A stretch of 13,314 nucleotides of DNA from JAPLVS01 sp043809265 (lineage in GTDB: Archaea; Iainarchaeota; Iainarchaeia; Iainarchaeales; DTGL01), in assembly GCA_043809265.1 (NCBI GenBank), contig JAZDDY010000042.1, positions 1-13,314 on the forward strand, in the 5' to 3' direction. The notes under the pieces were generated by a model that had not been told where the DNA came from, did no database searches, and was given only the letters and a program-made list of their open reading frames with translations. This document shows, piece by piece, positions 5,882-12,839 of the stretch (within the stretch, counting starts at the first letter, position 1; every line of letters starts with the position of its first letter). The position numbers and the translations under genes were made by a program.

Positions 5882-6506
5882 ATATTATTGTCGAGCCGAA
5901 CAGCATTGTTATGCCTGTGAGCGCCATCACCATTATCAGTATCAGTGAGTCAAGGGTGATGGATGCCGAGGTGAATTCCACGTAGACCATGTATAATGCG
6001 AATACGTTGAATATCACGCCGCCGGCCATGAGCATGAAGGAAATCCATTCGTTTTTGGTGCCAAGGCGCCGCATCTGCATTTCCTTCACTTCGCCCCGCA
6101 CTGTTTCCACTTTTTCATCCATTTTGTCTATTTTGCCTTCAAAGCCTGAACTGACCTCGTTCACGAGCTTGAGGTCCTCGTTGACCTGCCGCCTGAACAG
6201 TTCAAGCTCTTCGTCCAGCTCGTCCTTGACTGTTTTTTTCAGTTCTTTTGCCGTGGTTTCAAGGTGGTTTTCCACTATTTTTTGCAGTGCCGGCATTTCG
6301 TTTTCTATCTGTGTTTTTGCAATCCTGCCAATGTCTTCCTGGAGTATCGAGAGCGTGTCGGCCTGCCCGACCATGACCAGCCTTTTTGCCTGGTCCGGCT
6401 TCACGCCCATCTGGACAAGCGTGTCGATTATTTTTTCTTCCGGTTCGCCGCTTTCCATCATTTTGCGGATGGCGCTTACGATGCTTGCCTCTTTTTTGGT
6501 TGCCAT
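5880..6506 (-). CDS. Coiled-coil protein with two C-terminal TM helices
   Basis: A 208-residue protein that I cannot assign to a named family. Residues 6-48 form a compact helical domain (SAIRKMMESG, then IIDTLVQMGVKPDQAKRLV) reminiscent of three-helix UBA-like or DNA-/RNA-binding repeats. Residues 50-147 are a charged helical region with heptad-like spacing, predicted to be a coiled coil. Two TM helices follow, at about 154-176 and 184-206, and the protein ends almost at the membrane. With a cytoplasmic N-terminus, the coil would project into the cytoplasm. The start codon overlaps the stop of the upstream gene (TAATG) and is preceded by GGTGG, so translation is coupled with the 6506-7135 gene and the two products probably act together. 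Confidence 0.82.
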   Translation of the reverse strand: MATKKEASIVSAIRKMMESGEPEEKIIDTLVQMGVKPDQAKRLVMVGQADTLSILQEDIGRIAKTQIENEMPALQKIVENHLETTAKELKKTVKDELDEELELFRRQVNEDLKLVNEVSSGFEGKIDKMDEKVETVRGEVKEMQMRRLGTKNEWISFMLMAGGVIFNVFALYMVYVEFTSASITLDSLILIMVMALTGITMLFGSTII

Positions 6507-7135
6507 TATTCCACCTTTATTTCTTCGGTTATTGTTTTCGCAAAGTTTTCGGCTTCAAGCGAGAACTGGACCTTTGTGCTGCCTGCCTGCAGCGGGGTAA
6601 GTTGGAATTCCAATGTCCTGCACTTTCCCAAGCCAAGGTCTATTACCCTTTGTTTGCTTTCCTCCTTAAAAAATCTTTGTTCGTGGGATTCCGCTATCGA
6701 GATTTTCACATCTACATTTTGGGAGCACAATTCAAGGCTCAACGAAAATTCCCTGCCTTTAATGACTGGCTTTGCATAGGTTATTTTGGGCGACAATTCG
6801 ATGTTTTCAGTCCCGGTCGGCAAAAGCGTTTTTTCCACGGTCGAATGGAATGGCGCGAAGGCGATTATTTTCGCAGGCCTTTTTGTATCAGGCACATACA
6901 GTTCTTTTGAGGAGCCAGGCCCGAGCTGGGCGATGCAGTCAATCGGCGTTTTGTCAGAAAGTTCCACCTTTATGTTTTTGACCACGTGCACTGAATTGTT
7001 TTTCAAAAAGACCCTGCCTTCTTCTTCCCTGAACTCAAAGCCCGGGGTAAATAAAAGCAATGCGACAAGCATTCCCACAAACGTCAGGTAAATGAGGAAG
7101 AATCCCACGAGTGCGCGCTGCCTGCGTTTGAGCAT
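6506..7135 (-). CDS. N-terminally anchored protein with extracytoplasmic beta-rich domain
   Basis: A 209-residue protein with the basic N-terminus MLKRRQRA, one TM helix (about 9-29) and an outside region of 180 residues made of alternating beta-type strands. Segments such as VKNIKVELSD and STKVQFSLEAENFAKTITEE look like tandem CARDB- or Ig-like sandwiches. Three cysteines lie at 67, 137 and 172. The family is not recognised. There is no ribosome-binding site before ATG 7135. An A/T-rich box at 7158-7167 lies about 28 bases upstream, suggesting a leaderless start. The gene is 42 bases after the 7178-7492 gene and overlaps the 5880-6506 gene by one base. Confidence 0.82.
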   Translation of the reverse strand: MLKRRQRALVGFFLIYLTFVGMLVALLLFTPGFEFREEEGRVFLKNNSVHVVKNIKVELSDKTPIDCIAQLGPGSSKELYVPDTKRPAKIIAFAPFHSTVEKTLLPTGTENIELSPKITYAKPVIKGREFSLSLELCSQNVDVKISIAESHEQRFFKEESKQRVIDLGLGKCRTLEFQLTPLQAGSTKVQFSLEAENFAKTITEEIKVE

Positions 7136-7157
7136 GACTAATAATAGCGCTTCCCTG

Positions 7158-7167
7158 TTAATAATTT
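7158..7167 (-). promoter_or_regulatory. Possible TATA box of the 7135 gene pair
   Basis: The minus strand reads AAATTATTAA, centred about 28 bases before ATG 7135, in a 42-base intergenic gap that lacks a ribosome-binding site. It would allow the two membrane protein genes to be expressed apart from pth2. Confidence 0.4.
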
Positions 7168-7177
7168 TTTTGGAAGG

Positions 7178-7492
7178 CTAGTGGTGGCGGGGCGGCTGGC
7201 GAGGCGCCGCTTTTGATGGTTTCTTTTGCTCTTTTTTGGGTGGTCCCCTATGCAGGCGCGCTATCTTGCCTTCTTCGAATCTTTGCAGTGTTTGCGCAAG
7301 GCTTTCGTCTGTCAGCCTTAACAGCCGTTCGTTCTGCTCGGCAAGCTCTCTTTTTAGTGCCTCGATTTTCTCTTTTTTCAATCCCCGCCTTTCACTGTCC
7401 CTTAACTTGATCTGGGCATCAATCCCGGCAAGCACTGTCTGGATTTCCAGCAATTCCCTGCGGGATACTTGCGCCCCCCAGTTTTTGTGCAT
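7178..7492 (-). CDS. Small coiled-coil protein with basic Pro/Lys/His tail
   Basis: A 104-residue soluble protein of unknown family. Residues 11-75 are strongly helical and charged (ELLEIQTVLAGIDAQIKL, then EKIEALKRELAEQNERLL), consistent with a coiled-coil hairpin. Residues 83-104 form a basic, probably disordered tail rich in Pro and Lys that ends in His-His, which could bind nucleic acid or the ribosome. It lies 35 bases downstream of pth2 with AAGG before its ATG, so it is probably co-transcribed with pth2. No T-tract follows the TAG stop. Confidence 0.75.
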   Translation of the reverse strand: MHKNWGAQVSRRELLEIQTVLAGIDAQIKLRDSERRGLKKEKIEALKRELAEQNERLLRLTDESLAQTLQRFEEGKIARLHRGPPKKEQKKPSKAAPRQPPRHH

Positions 7493-7527
7493 AAAAATTC
7501 CTTAATTCTTTAAGCGGTTCCATTTTT

Positions 7528-7875
7528 TCACAGCAGCTTCAATTTTCCTGTGAATTTGTTGATTTTGCTTTCTTCCGCGGGGCCCATGCCAAGGCAGGTT
7601 GTTGTGCCTGGTTCGACCTGCGTCCTTCCCGCGTCTTTTATGAGCGCGCACGGCACTTCTTTTTTTGCCTGCATGAACAAATCCAATAATTCTTTTTCCG
7701 AATTCACTTTGAGCACGATTTTCGGCATTCCGCTGTCCTTCCATTCCTCGACAATGCTTTCATCCTGCGCTTTGTCCAGCGCTGCGAGCGAGGCGTGCGC
7801 TGCCTGTGCTGCAATCTTTCCTGGCTTCATTTTGAGGTCTTTTCTCACAATTATTGCCTGTTTCAGTGAATTCAT
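7528..7875 (-). CDS. pth2: Peptidyl-tRNA hydrolase, archaeal/eukaryal type (Pth2)
   Basis: A 115-residue Pth2, which releases peptides from peptidyl-tRNAs that drop off the ribosome. The family motifs are complete: KMKPGKIAAQAAHASL at residues 15-30 and the C-terminal DAGRTQVEPGTTTCLGMGP (81-99). Asp81 and the conserved threonines are in the expected places. The length equals the family norm. ATG 7875 follows a GGG-containing leader. It heads a minus-strand series with the small coiled-coil protein and is divergent from the large membrane protein at 7972. Confidence 0.97.
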   Translation of the reverse strand: MNSLKQAIIVRKDLKMKPGKIAAQAAHASLAALDKAQDESIVEEWKDSGMPKIVLKVNSEKELLDLFMQAKKEVPCALIKDAGRTQVEPGTTTCLGMGPAEESKINKFTGKLKLL

Positions 7876-7905
7876 GCGTTTTCCCTACCCAAAACCCCTT
7901 CAGGT

Positions 7906-7917
7906 AATATTTTTATA
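7906..7917. promoter_or_regulatory. Shared divergent TATA-like region of pth2 and the 7972 gene
   Basis: AATATTTTTATA can be read as a TATA-like box on both strands. It is centred about 36 bases before the pth2 ATG and about 60 before ATG 7972. Another A/T stretch (TATTTTATT, near 7929) may serve the plus strand instead. Only 96 bases separate the two start codons. Confidence 0.45.
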
Positions 7918-7944
7918 GGACAAGCCCCTATTTTATTCTTAATC

Positions 7945-7962
7945 GATTGGTTGGATTGGTTG
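7945..7962 (+). repeat. Perfect 9-base tandem repeat before the 7972 start
   Basis: GATTGGTTG occurs twice without a gap. The second copy runs into the GGTG ribosome-binding site (7962-7965) of the ATG at 7972. Because the unit is a multiple of three, it extends the open frame upstream to a spurious TTG at 7951. Confidence 0.8.
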
Positions 7963-7971
7963 GTGTCCGAG

Positions 7972-9771
7972 ATGGGTAAAGTTTGGGCTTTGGTTTTGCT
8001 TTTCATGCTTTTCTGCCCTATTGCTTTAGCCCAGGTTTTGGATTCCGATAATGACAATGTTTCCGACACCCAGGAAGCGCTCGACGGCACTGACCCCAAT
8101 AATGCCGCGGACAACCTTCTTGAGATAAGGGTTGACGGCGCGCTTGCTGTCGGCAACACAATAAAGGTTTCATTGACGCACCCCTCCCTTGGCAATGTCA
8201 AGGATGTTGCTTTTGTTTTTTCTTTCGGGGAGAGCAGGATGCCGATGAATTCAGGGCCGAGCGGGGCTGTTTCCTTCCAGATTTCAAGCGCAGGCAGGCA
8301 TCTTGTCGAAGCGCAGAAGGGGGCATTCAGCCGCTCCCACGAATTTTATCCCGGCTGTTCGGTGCAGGTCCCTGTGCTCGCAAGCCTTTCCTCGCCCATA
8401 GGCCTCCTTGCGCTTTTCGTTTCGCTTGTCATTGCGGTGCTTTCCTTTGCTGGCTTCAGGAGGCTGCTGCTTGCGACCGAAGCCGATTACCCGCTGAAAA
8501 AGCACGCTACAATTGTTCCGGCCTATGTCGGCGCCGCGGCTTTCCTTATCGCGTTTTCGCTTTACAATTCATTGGGCCAGCTTTTCGGCATGGCCGCATT
8601 GTTTTGCTTTCTTTGCATTTTGCTTTTTTCAATCTGGCTTTTGAAGGAAACAGGCATTATGAAGCCTGTTCGCGAAAAAACCCTCCCGAAAAAGGCAAAG
8701 CACGTGATTGAAGGCTTTGCCTTTCCGACCCTAATTGCCGCTGTTTTTTTCGAGAAATTCAGGGCAAAAAAGGCCAAGCCAGCGGTGCGGGAAGGGAACC
8801 TTGCGGAAATAATGGAGTTAAAGGAAGGCATTTCGGACAGCCTTGGAAGGTTTGATGAAGCAAAGAAAAAAACAGCCGAGGCGAAAGAGCCGGCGGCAAG
8901 GCAGGAGGCAATGGACGAGCTGAGGAACGAAATTTCGGCGCTCAACCACTACCTTAAAAGGCTGCTTGGGTTCAAGGAAAAAAGCCCGGAGCCTGTGAAA
9001 ACAGAGCGCCAGAAATCCCTCACCGACCTGAGGGAGGAAAAAAGGGCGCAGATAATGGTCGAAGACCTCCTTGACCAGATGGCAAAAGAAATGAACCTTA
9101 AAGAATTGCCTGATTTTGCGCCGGTTGATGCCGGGAAAAAGAAAAAGGCGGCGGCGAAAGGCATTGCCGGATTGCTTGCCGCAATTTTTATCGGCGGCAA
9201 AAAGGAACCTTCGGAGGAAAATGCAAACATAGTTCTTTCCCTGTTTGATGAATTCGGCAACCCGCTGCAGGTGCTGAATGCCGAGTTTTTTATCGGCAGC
9301 AAAAAAACAGAGCCTTTGATCGCAAAGGAAAACACCGCGTTTTTTCGCCTGAAAGAAGGCGAACACCAGTTGTTGGTGCGGGTTTTGGGCTTTGTGGACG
9401 GCTTCTTGGAAATCGAGGCAGCCAAGGAAAAGCGCACCCTACAGGCCAATCTCCTTTCTGACCTTAAGCTCACAATACAGGACGAGAAAGGGGAAAGCCT
9501 GCGGGAAGCATTCATCAACATTGTCGATGAGAACGGCAAAAGGGTCGAAGACGTGCTCCAGAACATCATCTGGAGAACGCCAACGCCGAGCAATGCGCCA
9601 GACGGCGTTGTGTCAATTCCCTTGAACCCGAAAAAGCTCGCTTTTGAATCATTGAGAGTGAAAATAGTCAGGGCAAATTATTCCCTTAAGGAAATAATAA
9701 TTCCCGCAAGCCGGATTTCAACCCAGAAAGCGCTGCAAAAAACAGTTTCGCTTGAAAAACTCCAGAATTAG
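7972..9771 (+). CDS. Multi-domain membrane protein: signal peptide, Ca-binding DxDxD segment, 3 TM, helical stalk, two beta domains
   Basis: A 599-residue envelope protein of unknown family. It starts with a Sec-type signal peptide (residues 1-20, ending IALAQ). A thrombospondin-3/EF-hand-like segment (24-48) follows with DSDNDNVSD, the usual opening of archaeal surface proteins, and then a beta domain to about 135. TM helices lie near 142-162, 181-199 and 205-224, with basic flanks (RR at 163-164, KK at 176-177, KPVREK) that place the C-terminus inside. Residues 265-375 are charged helix, likely coiled coil. A short hydrophobic segment, GIAGLLAAIFIGG (397-409), is flanked by lysines. Two beta-sandwich-like domains close the protein (418-494 and 497-587), with NPLQVLNAEFFIG and REAFINIVDENGKRV resembling carboxypeptidase-regulatory-like folds. 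ATG 7972 has GGTG 6 bases upstream. Confidence 0.87.
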   Translation: MGKVWALVLLFMLFCPIALAQVLDSDNDNVSDTQEALDGTDPNNAADNLLEIRVDGALAVGNTIKVSLTHPSLGNVKDVAFVFSFGESRMPMNSGPSGAVSFQISSAGRHLVEAQKGAFSRSHEFYPGCSVQVPVLASLSSPIGLLALFVSLVIAVLSFAGFRRLLLATEADYPLKKHATIVPAYVGAAAFLIAFSLYNSLGQLFGMAALFCFLCILLFSIWLLKETGIMKPVREKTLPKKAKHVIEGFAFPTLIAAVFFEKFRAKKAKPAVREGNLAEIMELKEGISDSLGRFDEAKKKTAEAKEPAARQEAMDELRNEISALNHYLKRLLGFKEKSPEPVKTERQKSLTDLREEKRAQIMVEDLLDQMAKEMNLKELPDFAPVDAGKKKKAAAKGIAGLLAAIFIGGKKEPSEENANIVLSLFDEFGNPLQVLNAEFFIGSKKTEPLIAKENTAFFRLKEGEHQLLVRVLGFVDGFLEIEAAKEKRTLQANLLSDLKLTIQDEKGESLREAFINIVDENGKRVEDVLQNIIWRTPTPSNAPDGVVSIPLNPKKLAFESLRVKIVRANYSLKEIIIPASRISTQKALQKTVSLEKLQN

Positions 9772-9785
9772 AGTGAAGGGAAATG

Positions 9786-9793
9786 TTTTATAT
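9786..9793 (+). promoter_or_regulatory. TATA box of the surface protein gene
   Basis: TTTTATAT lies about 40 bases before ATG 9830, with GGTGA at 9820-9824 (5-base spacer) as ribosome-binding site. It suggests a separate transcript from the 7972 gene, which ends 58 bases upstream. Confidence 0.55.
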
Positions 9794-9829
9794 TCGGAAC
9801 GCGTTATTTTATGGGGATTGGTGAATTGA

Positions 9830-11440
9830 ATGGAGCCTGCTGATTGGGCCGTAAGTTCTGCTGTTTTCATTGTGGCTGTTGCCGCGACCATGGCCGTGGC
9901 GCCCTCGCTTTTGCCGCCCAAACCCCCGATTTTCTCTGAAAGCCAGATGCAAGGCATTCTCGAAAGCGTTTCTGACGAAATCCAGGTTAAATCAATGCTC
10001 TTGAAATCGGACTGCAATTCCACGCAGTACGATTGCAACCGCGAATTTCCAATCGAAATAGACCTGAACGAGTCAAAGCACAACATGTTCAGCCAGGCAT
10101 ACACCCAGGACGGCAACAAGGCATATTCCGTAATGCCAATGGGCTCAATATCCAAGCTTTACACATTCAAGCAGCAAAAAATCACGCCGAGCTACAACAC
10201 TTCGGCATACACGCTAACATCAGGCACAATCTACAACGGCATAAACGTCCACAACCAGCACCTTGACGCCAACATCACCAATTCGGATGCATCCATAGAC
10301 TTTGCTGATTCGAATGAAAAAGACATCACTATTTCCTATCCCTTTATGGCGATGTCAAAGCTGAAGGATACAAAGACCGCAGTGGTTGTGGGAAACGATG
10401 CAAACAAGTTTTACCTGCGCTTTTTCCCGAATTCCGCAGAATTCTGGATCGATGTACCGGAAGACATGAACATTTCAATCAGGCCGATGCACCAGAACTG
10501 GAAATCCGACCAGAACATCGGCGTTATGCAAAATGCCGCCTGGTGGGATGATGACCCTACGGACGCGTACATCTGGCATTACAGGCTTCCAATAACCGTA
10601 AATTCAATGGATTACCCGAGATACGACCTTAATGTGCGCACAATCATCGATTTTGCGCTTCAAAAGCAAAGGCTCGGCATTCTGGACCAAACGCTTTCGA
10701 GCGCAAGCTTCAGGCTCGTGGAATACAGGGACACGCAGGCATACGATGCCACAACCTCAACCTACAACAATTTCCTTGCGCTTTCAAACCTGCCTTTTGA
10801 AATAAGCTATGTGAGCGGCACAGAACTGGCTTCATTGGAGTGGACCCTGACAGGATTCACCGCCGCAAAAACCAGCCGGATTTACTATCTATACTTTGAT
10901 TTTTCAGATTACCCGAAAACAACTTACACCTACACTCCAATCAATTACATGCAGCCCGCGTACCCGGTTTACATTGCCCCGGCATTCCCGCAAAAAGCAA
11001 CAACCGAAAGCAAGGTTTTGGACACAAACAAGATGTTCCTCTATAACCCGAATACCTTGATGATTAACACAGTAAACCAGCTTTCAAGGATATGGCAGTA
11101 CGACAGCGTCGGGTACAGGAAACCGCTGCTTTTCGATTCAGGCAAACTGGCCAGGAGCGCAATGTTTGTTTCCGCAGACATCAATTTCACCAGGGAATTT
11201 TCCGCCGTGGGCTGTTCGGCCTGCGATTTAAATCTCATATCCCTTGAACTCGTGCAGGTCAACAACTGGGACGAGGGAGCGGTCACAGAAACGCTGGCAT
11301 TCAGCGACCAGAACGCAACCGGCTCATATACTTACACTTACAATTCGTCCACAAAAATGCTGAACATTGCCTGGAGCGTCCCCTCCACCGCAGCAGCAAC
11401 CAAGCGCCATTACTTCCTATACTATGCCAATAGCAGTTAA
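9830..11440 (+). CDS. Anchored surface protein with two DUF2341-like modules
   Basis: A 536-residue protein with an N-terminal hydrophobic helix (8-28) acting as anchor or uncleaved signal, so that the rest is outside the cell. Residues 30-235 are Asn/Thr/Ser/Tyr-rich beta structure. Two copies of a module follow. The first (250-357) starts YRLPITVNS and ends IYYLYFD. The second (428-533) starts YRKPLLFDS and ends HYFLYYA. This W/Y-R-x-P-I/L...YYLYF pattern is typical of DUF2341-like domains in archaeal surface proteins. About nine N-x-S/T sites (for example at 63, 123, 214, 452, 495 and 505) would suit archaeal N-glycosylation. Cys62, Cys69, Cys462 and Cys465 may form disulfides. The protein stops right at the end of module 2. 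Codons are richer in C-ending forms (AAC, TAC) than in its neighbours, by eye. Confidence 0.88.
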   Translation: MEPADWAVSSAVFIVAVAATMAVAPSLLPPKPPIFSESQMQGILESVSDEIQVKSMLLKSDCNSTQYDCNREFPIEIDLNESKHNMFSQAYTQDGNKAYSVMPMGSISKLYTFKQQKITPSYNTSAYTLTSGTIYNGINVHNQHLDANITNSDASIDFADSNEKDITISYPFMAMSKLKDTKTAVVVGNDANKFYLRFFPNSAEFWIDVPEDMNISIRPMHQNWKSDQNIGVMQNAAWWDDDPTDAYIWHYRLPITVNSMDYPRYDLNVRTIIDFALQKQRLGILDQTLSSASFRLVEYRDTQAYDATTSTYNNFLALSNLPFEISYVSGTELASLEWTLTGFTAAKTSRIYYLYFDFSDYPKTTYTYTPINYMQPAYPVYIAPAFPQKATTESKVLDTNKMFLYNPNTLMINTVNQLSRIWQYDSVGYRKPLLFDSGKLARSAMFVSADINFTREFSAVGCSACDLNLISLELVQVNNWDEGAVTETLAFSDQNATGSYTYTYNSSTKMLNIAWSVPSTAAATKRHYFLYYANSS

Positions 11441-11460
11441 ACGGCTCGGCATTTTCAAAA

Positions 11461-12063
11461 TCAGAGTATTTCCTGCTTCCACAATTCCCTGAACAAATCG
11501 CTTGCCGCAAACCCGGCATTGTCGCACACAATGTCGATTGCAGTGCGCTTCCTGTTAGTGGCCCTTAAGCCGTTGACATTTTCTTCTTCCAGCGGCAGGT
11601 CGGCAGAGTAAAGCCATACTGCGCAATTGTTTCCCTTGACTGATTCAAGTTCTTCCATCAACTGCCTTTTGTCCTTTTTTGCAACGTAAGCGCAGACCCT
11701 CCCTGAAGAAATATGGGGATAAAATTGTTCGAGTGCCGAGTCAAGGCAAAGCACGCCCCTGCTCCCGAGCAGTTTCAATGCCTCCTCTTTCTTCAGCGAG
11801 ACGTTTATTTTTTCGGCCAGTGCATCCCCCATTTTCCTTGAAGCCGCAATGCATTCGATTAACCCAAGCGGGTTGTTCAAAAGGTAAGCGCCCTGGTCCT
11901 TGCCGATAAAGTTTTTTTCAGCCAGGTATTTTGCGACCTTGTTCACCTGGCCCAAAGAAACGCTTTTTTCTTTGCTCAATGAAAGCTGGGTGAAAGACTG
12001 TCTTTCAAGCATGGCATTCAGTATCGAAAAAGTAACAGGCTTCGAGAAATCGATTGATTTCAT
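11461..12063 (-). CDS. Winged-helix regulator-like protein (AbiEi-like, tentative)
   Basis: A 200-residue protein. Residues 8-65 fit a winged helix-turn-helix: a first helix FSILNAMLERQSF, a recognition-helix region SLGQVNKVAKYLAEKNFI and a wing ending AYLLNNP. The middle contains GVLCLDSALEQF (103-114). The C-terminal part has RKRTAIDIVCDN followed by ASDLFRELWKQ (171-197). This order resembles AbiEi-type antitoxins and related archaeal wHTH proteins that carry a (K/R)RTxxDL element, but I see no partner toxin gene. The frame is open to 12150, overlapping the glycosyltransferase. I prefer ATG 12063 because a TATA box is centred 27 bases before it, making the mRNA leaderless; ATG 12102 is the alternative. 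It converges on the surface protein gene with a 20-base gap. Confidence 0.8.
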   Translation of the reverse strand: MKSIDFSKPVTFSILNAMLERQSFTQLSLSKEKSVSLGQVNKVAKYLAEKNFIGKDQGAYLLNNPLGLIECIAASRKMGDALAEKINVSLKKEEALKLLGSRGVLCLDSALEQFYPHISSGRVCAYVAKKDKRQLMEELESVKGNNCAVWLYSADLPLEEENVNGLRATNRKRTAIDIVCDNAGFAASDLFRELWKQEIL

Positions 12064-12086
12064 GTAATAATGAAAGCCCTGTAATG

Positions 12087-12094
12087 ATTTTAAA
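12087..12094 (-). promoter_or_regulatory. TATA box inside the glycosyltransferase 3' end, for the 12063 gene
   Basis: The minus strand reads TTTAAAAT, overlapping the TAA stop of the glycosyltransferase (12090-12092) and centred about 27 bases before ATG 12063. The spacing matches a leaderless start, and no ribosome-binding site is seen. Confidence 0.5.
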
Positions 12095-12839
12095 GGAAAC
12101 ATTTTTGGAATGCCCTGGAAAAAGCAAGCCCGGCATTGCAGGCAAGCCATAAAAATGCCTTTTTTGGGGCCGAAAAGCCGAGTTCGTCAAGGTGTTCCAA
12201 TACCCACGTGTCAAAAAAAGCGTTTATTTCAACCATCCTTGCTTTGGAGCATTTCGATGGGCTGAATTTCGGGGACCTTACCGGGGCCTGGCATACGGTG
12301 AGTTTCTGCTTAAACGCCTCAAGCACTATCTCGGTCTCAATTTCAAAATTTTTTGATTCCAGCTTCATTTTTTCGAATGCCTCTCTTTTTCCGAGAATGA
12401 ACCCCGACTGCGCATCTTGAAGGCCGAATCCAGTTGCAAAATTTATCCATGCCGTCGAAAAAAGGTTCAATACCTTTCTCCGGATAGAGCGCATTTTTTC
12501 CCTGTCGCCTATGCAGATGCCAGCCTGATTTTCTTCCAGTGCCGCAAGCATTAAATTCAAATCCGCAGGCTCCCGTTCCCCGTCGCCGTCAACCAATGCA
12601 ATAAAACCGCATTTTTTTCCCAATGCTTCCGTTATCCCGCGCCTGACCTGGTTTCCCTTTCCCGGTTTTTCCCTCAACAAAATCGCTTTCCGGAATTTTT
12701 TGATTTCTTTGGGGGTGCGGTCGGTGGAGCTGTCCACGACTATCACGCAATCAGAAAAAGCCAGCGCTTTTTCCAGTGCCACGCCGATTTCTGATTCGTT
12801 GTTGTGCGTGGGGATGACAATGCAGATTTTTTCTTTCAT
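12090..12839 (-). CDS. Family 2 glycosyltransferase (dolichyl-phosphate sugar synthase-like)
   Basis: A 249-residue GT-A fold enzyme that would transfer a sugar from a nucleotide donor, probably to a lipid carrier or glycan. It shows the N-terminal CIVIPTHNNESEIG, the donor-site VDSSTDRT (35-42) and the metal-binding DGDGE (84-88). It also has GDRE (111-114), TGFGLQDAQSGF (136-147) and FEIETEIVLEA (165-175). The last three are typical of the DPM1/polyprenyl-phosphate glycosyltransferase group. There is no long C-terminal TM pair, only a weak hydrophobic stretch (226-241). The start ATG overlaps the stop of the radical SAM gene as ATGA and is preceded by AAAGGGAT, so the two genes are translationally coupled. 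A longer start at 12881 is possible but would lie inside the upstream gene. Confidence 0.93.
   Translation of the reverse strand: MKEKICIVIPTHNNESEIGVALEKALAFSDCVIVVDSSTDRTPKEIKKFRKAILLREKPGKGNQVRRGITEALGKKCGFIALVDGDGEREPADLNLMLAALEENQAGICIGDREKMRSIRRKVLNLFSTAWINFATGFGLQDAQSGFILGKREAFEKMKLESKNFEIETEIVLEAFKQKLTVCQAPVRSPKFSPSKCSKARMVEINAFFDTWVLEHLDELGFSAPKKAFLWLACNAGLAFSRAFQKCFL

Noticed and set aside
5989..6910. Overlapping plus-strand frames of 170-200 codons opposite the two membrane protein genes.
   Set aside because: They have low-complexity Ser/Phe composition, no ribosome-binding site and conflict with the coupled minus-strand genes.
8562..9593. Minus-strand frames inside the 7972-9771 gene.
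   Set aside because: They are antisense shadows of a gene with a signal peptide, TM helices and a good ribosome-binding site.
11441..11460. Short palindrome ATTTTCAAAAT between the surface protein and wHTH genes as a terminator.
   Set aside because: Stem of only 5 A/T pairs and no T-tract on either side.
11461..12063. A type IV toxin-antitoxin pair.
   Set aside because: Only an antitoxin-like protein is seen; neither neighbour resembles an AbiEii nucleotidyltransferase.
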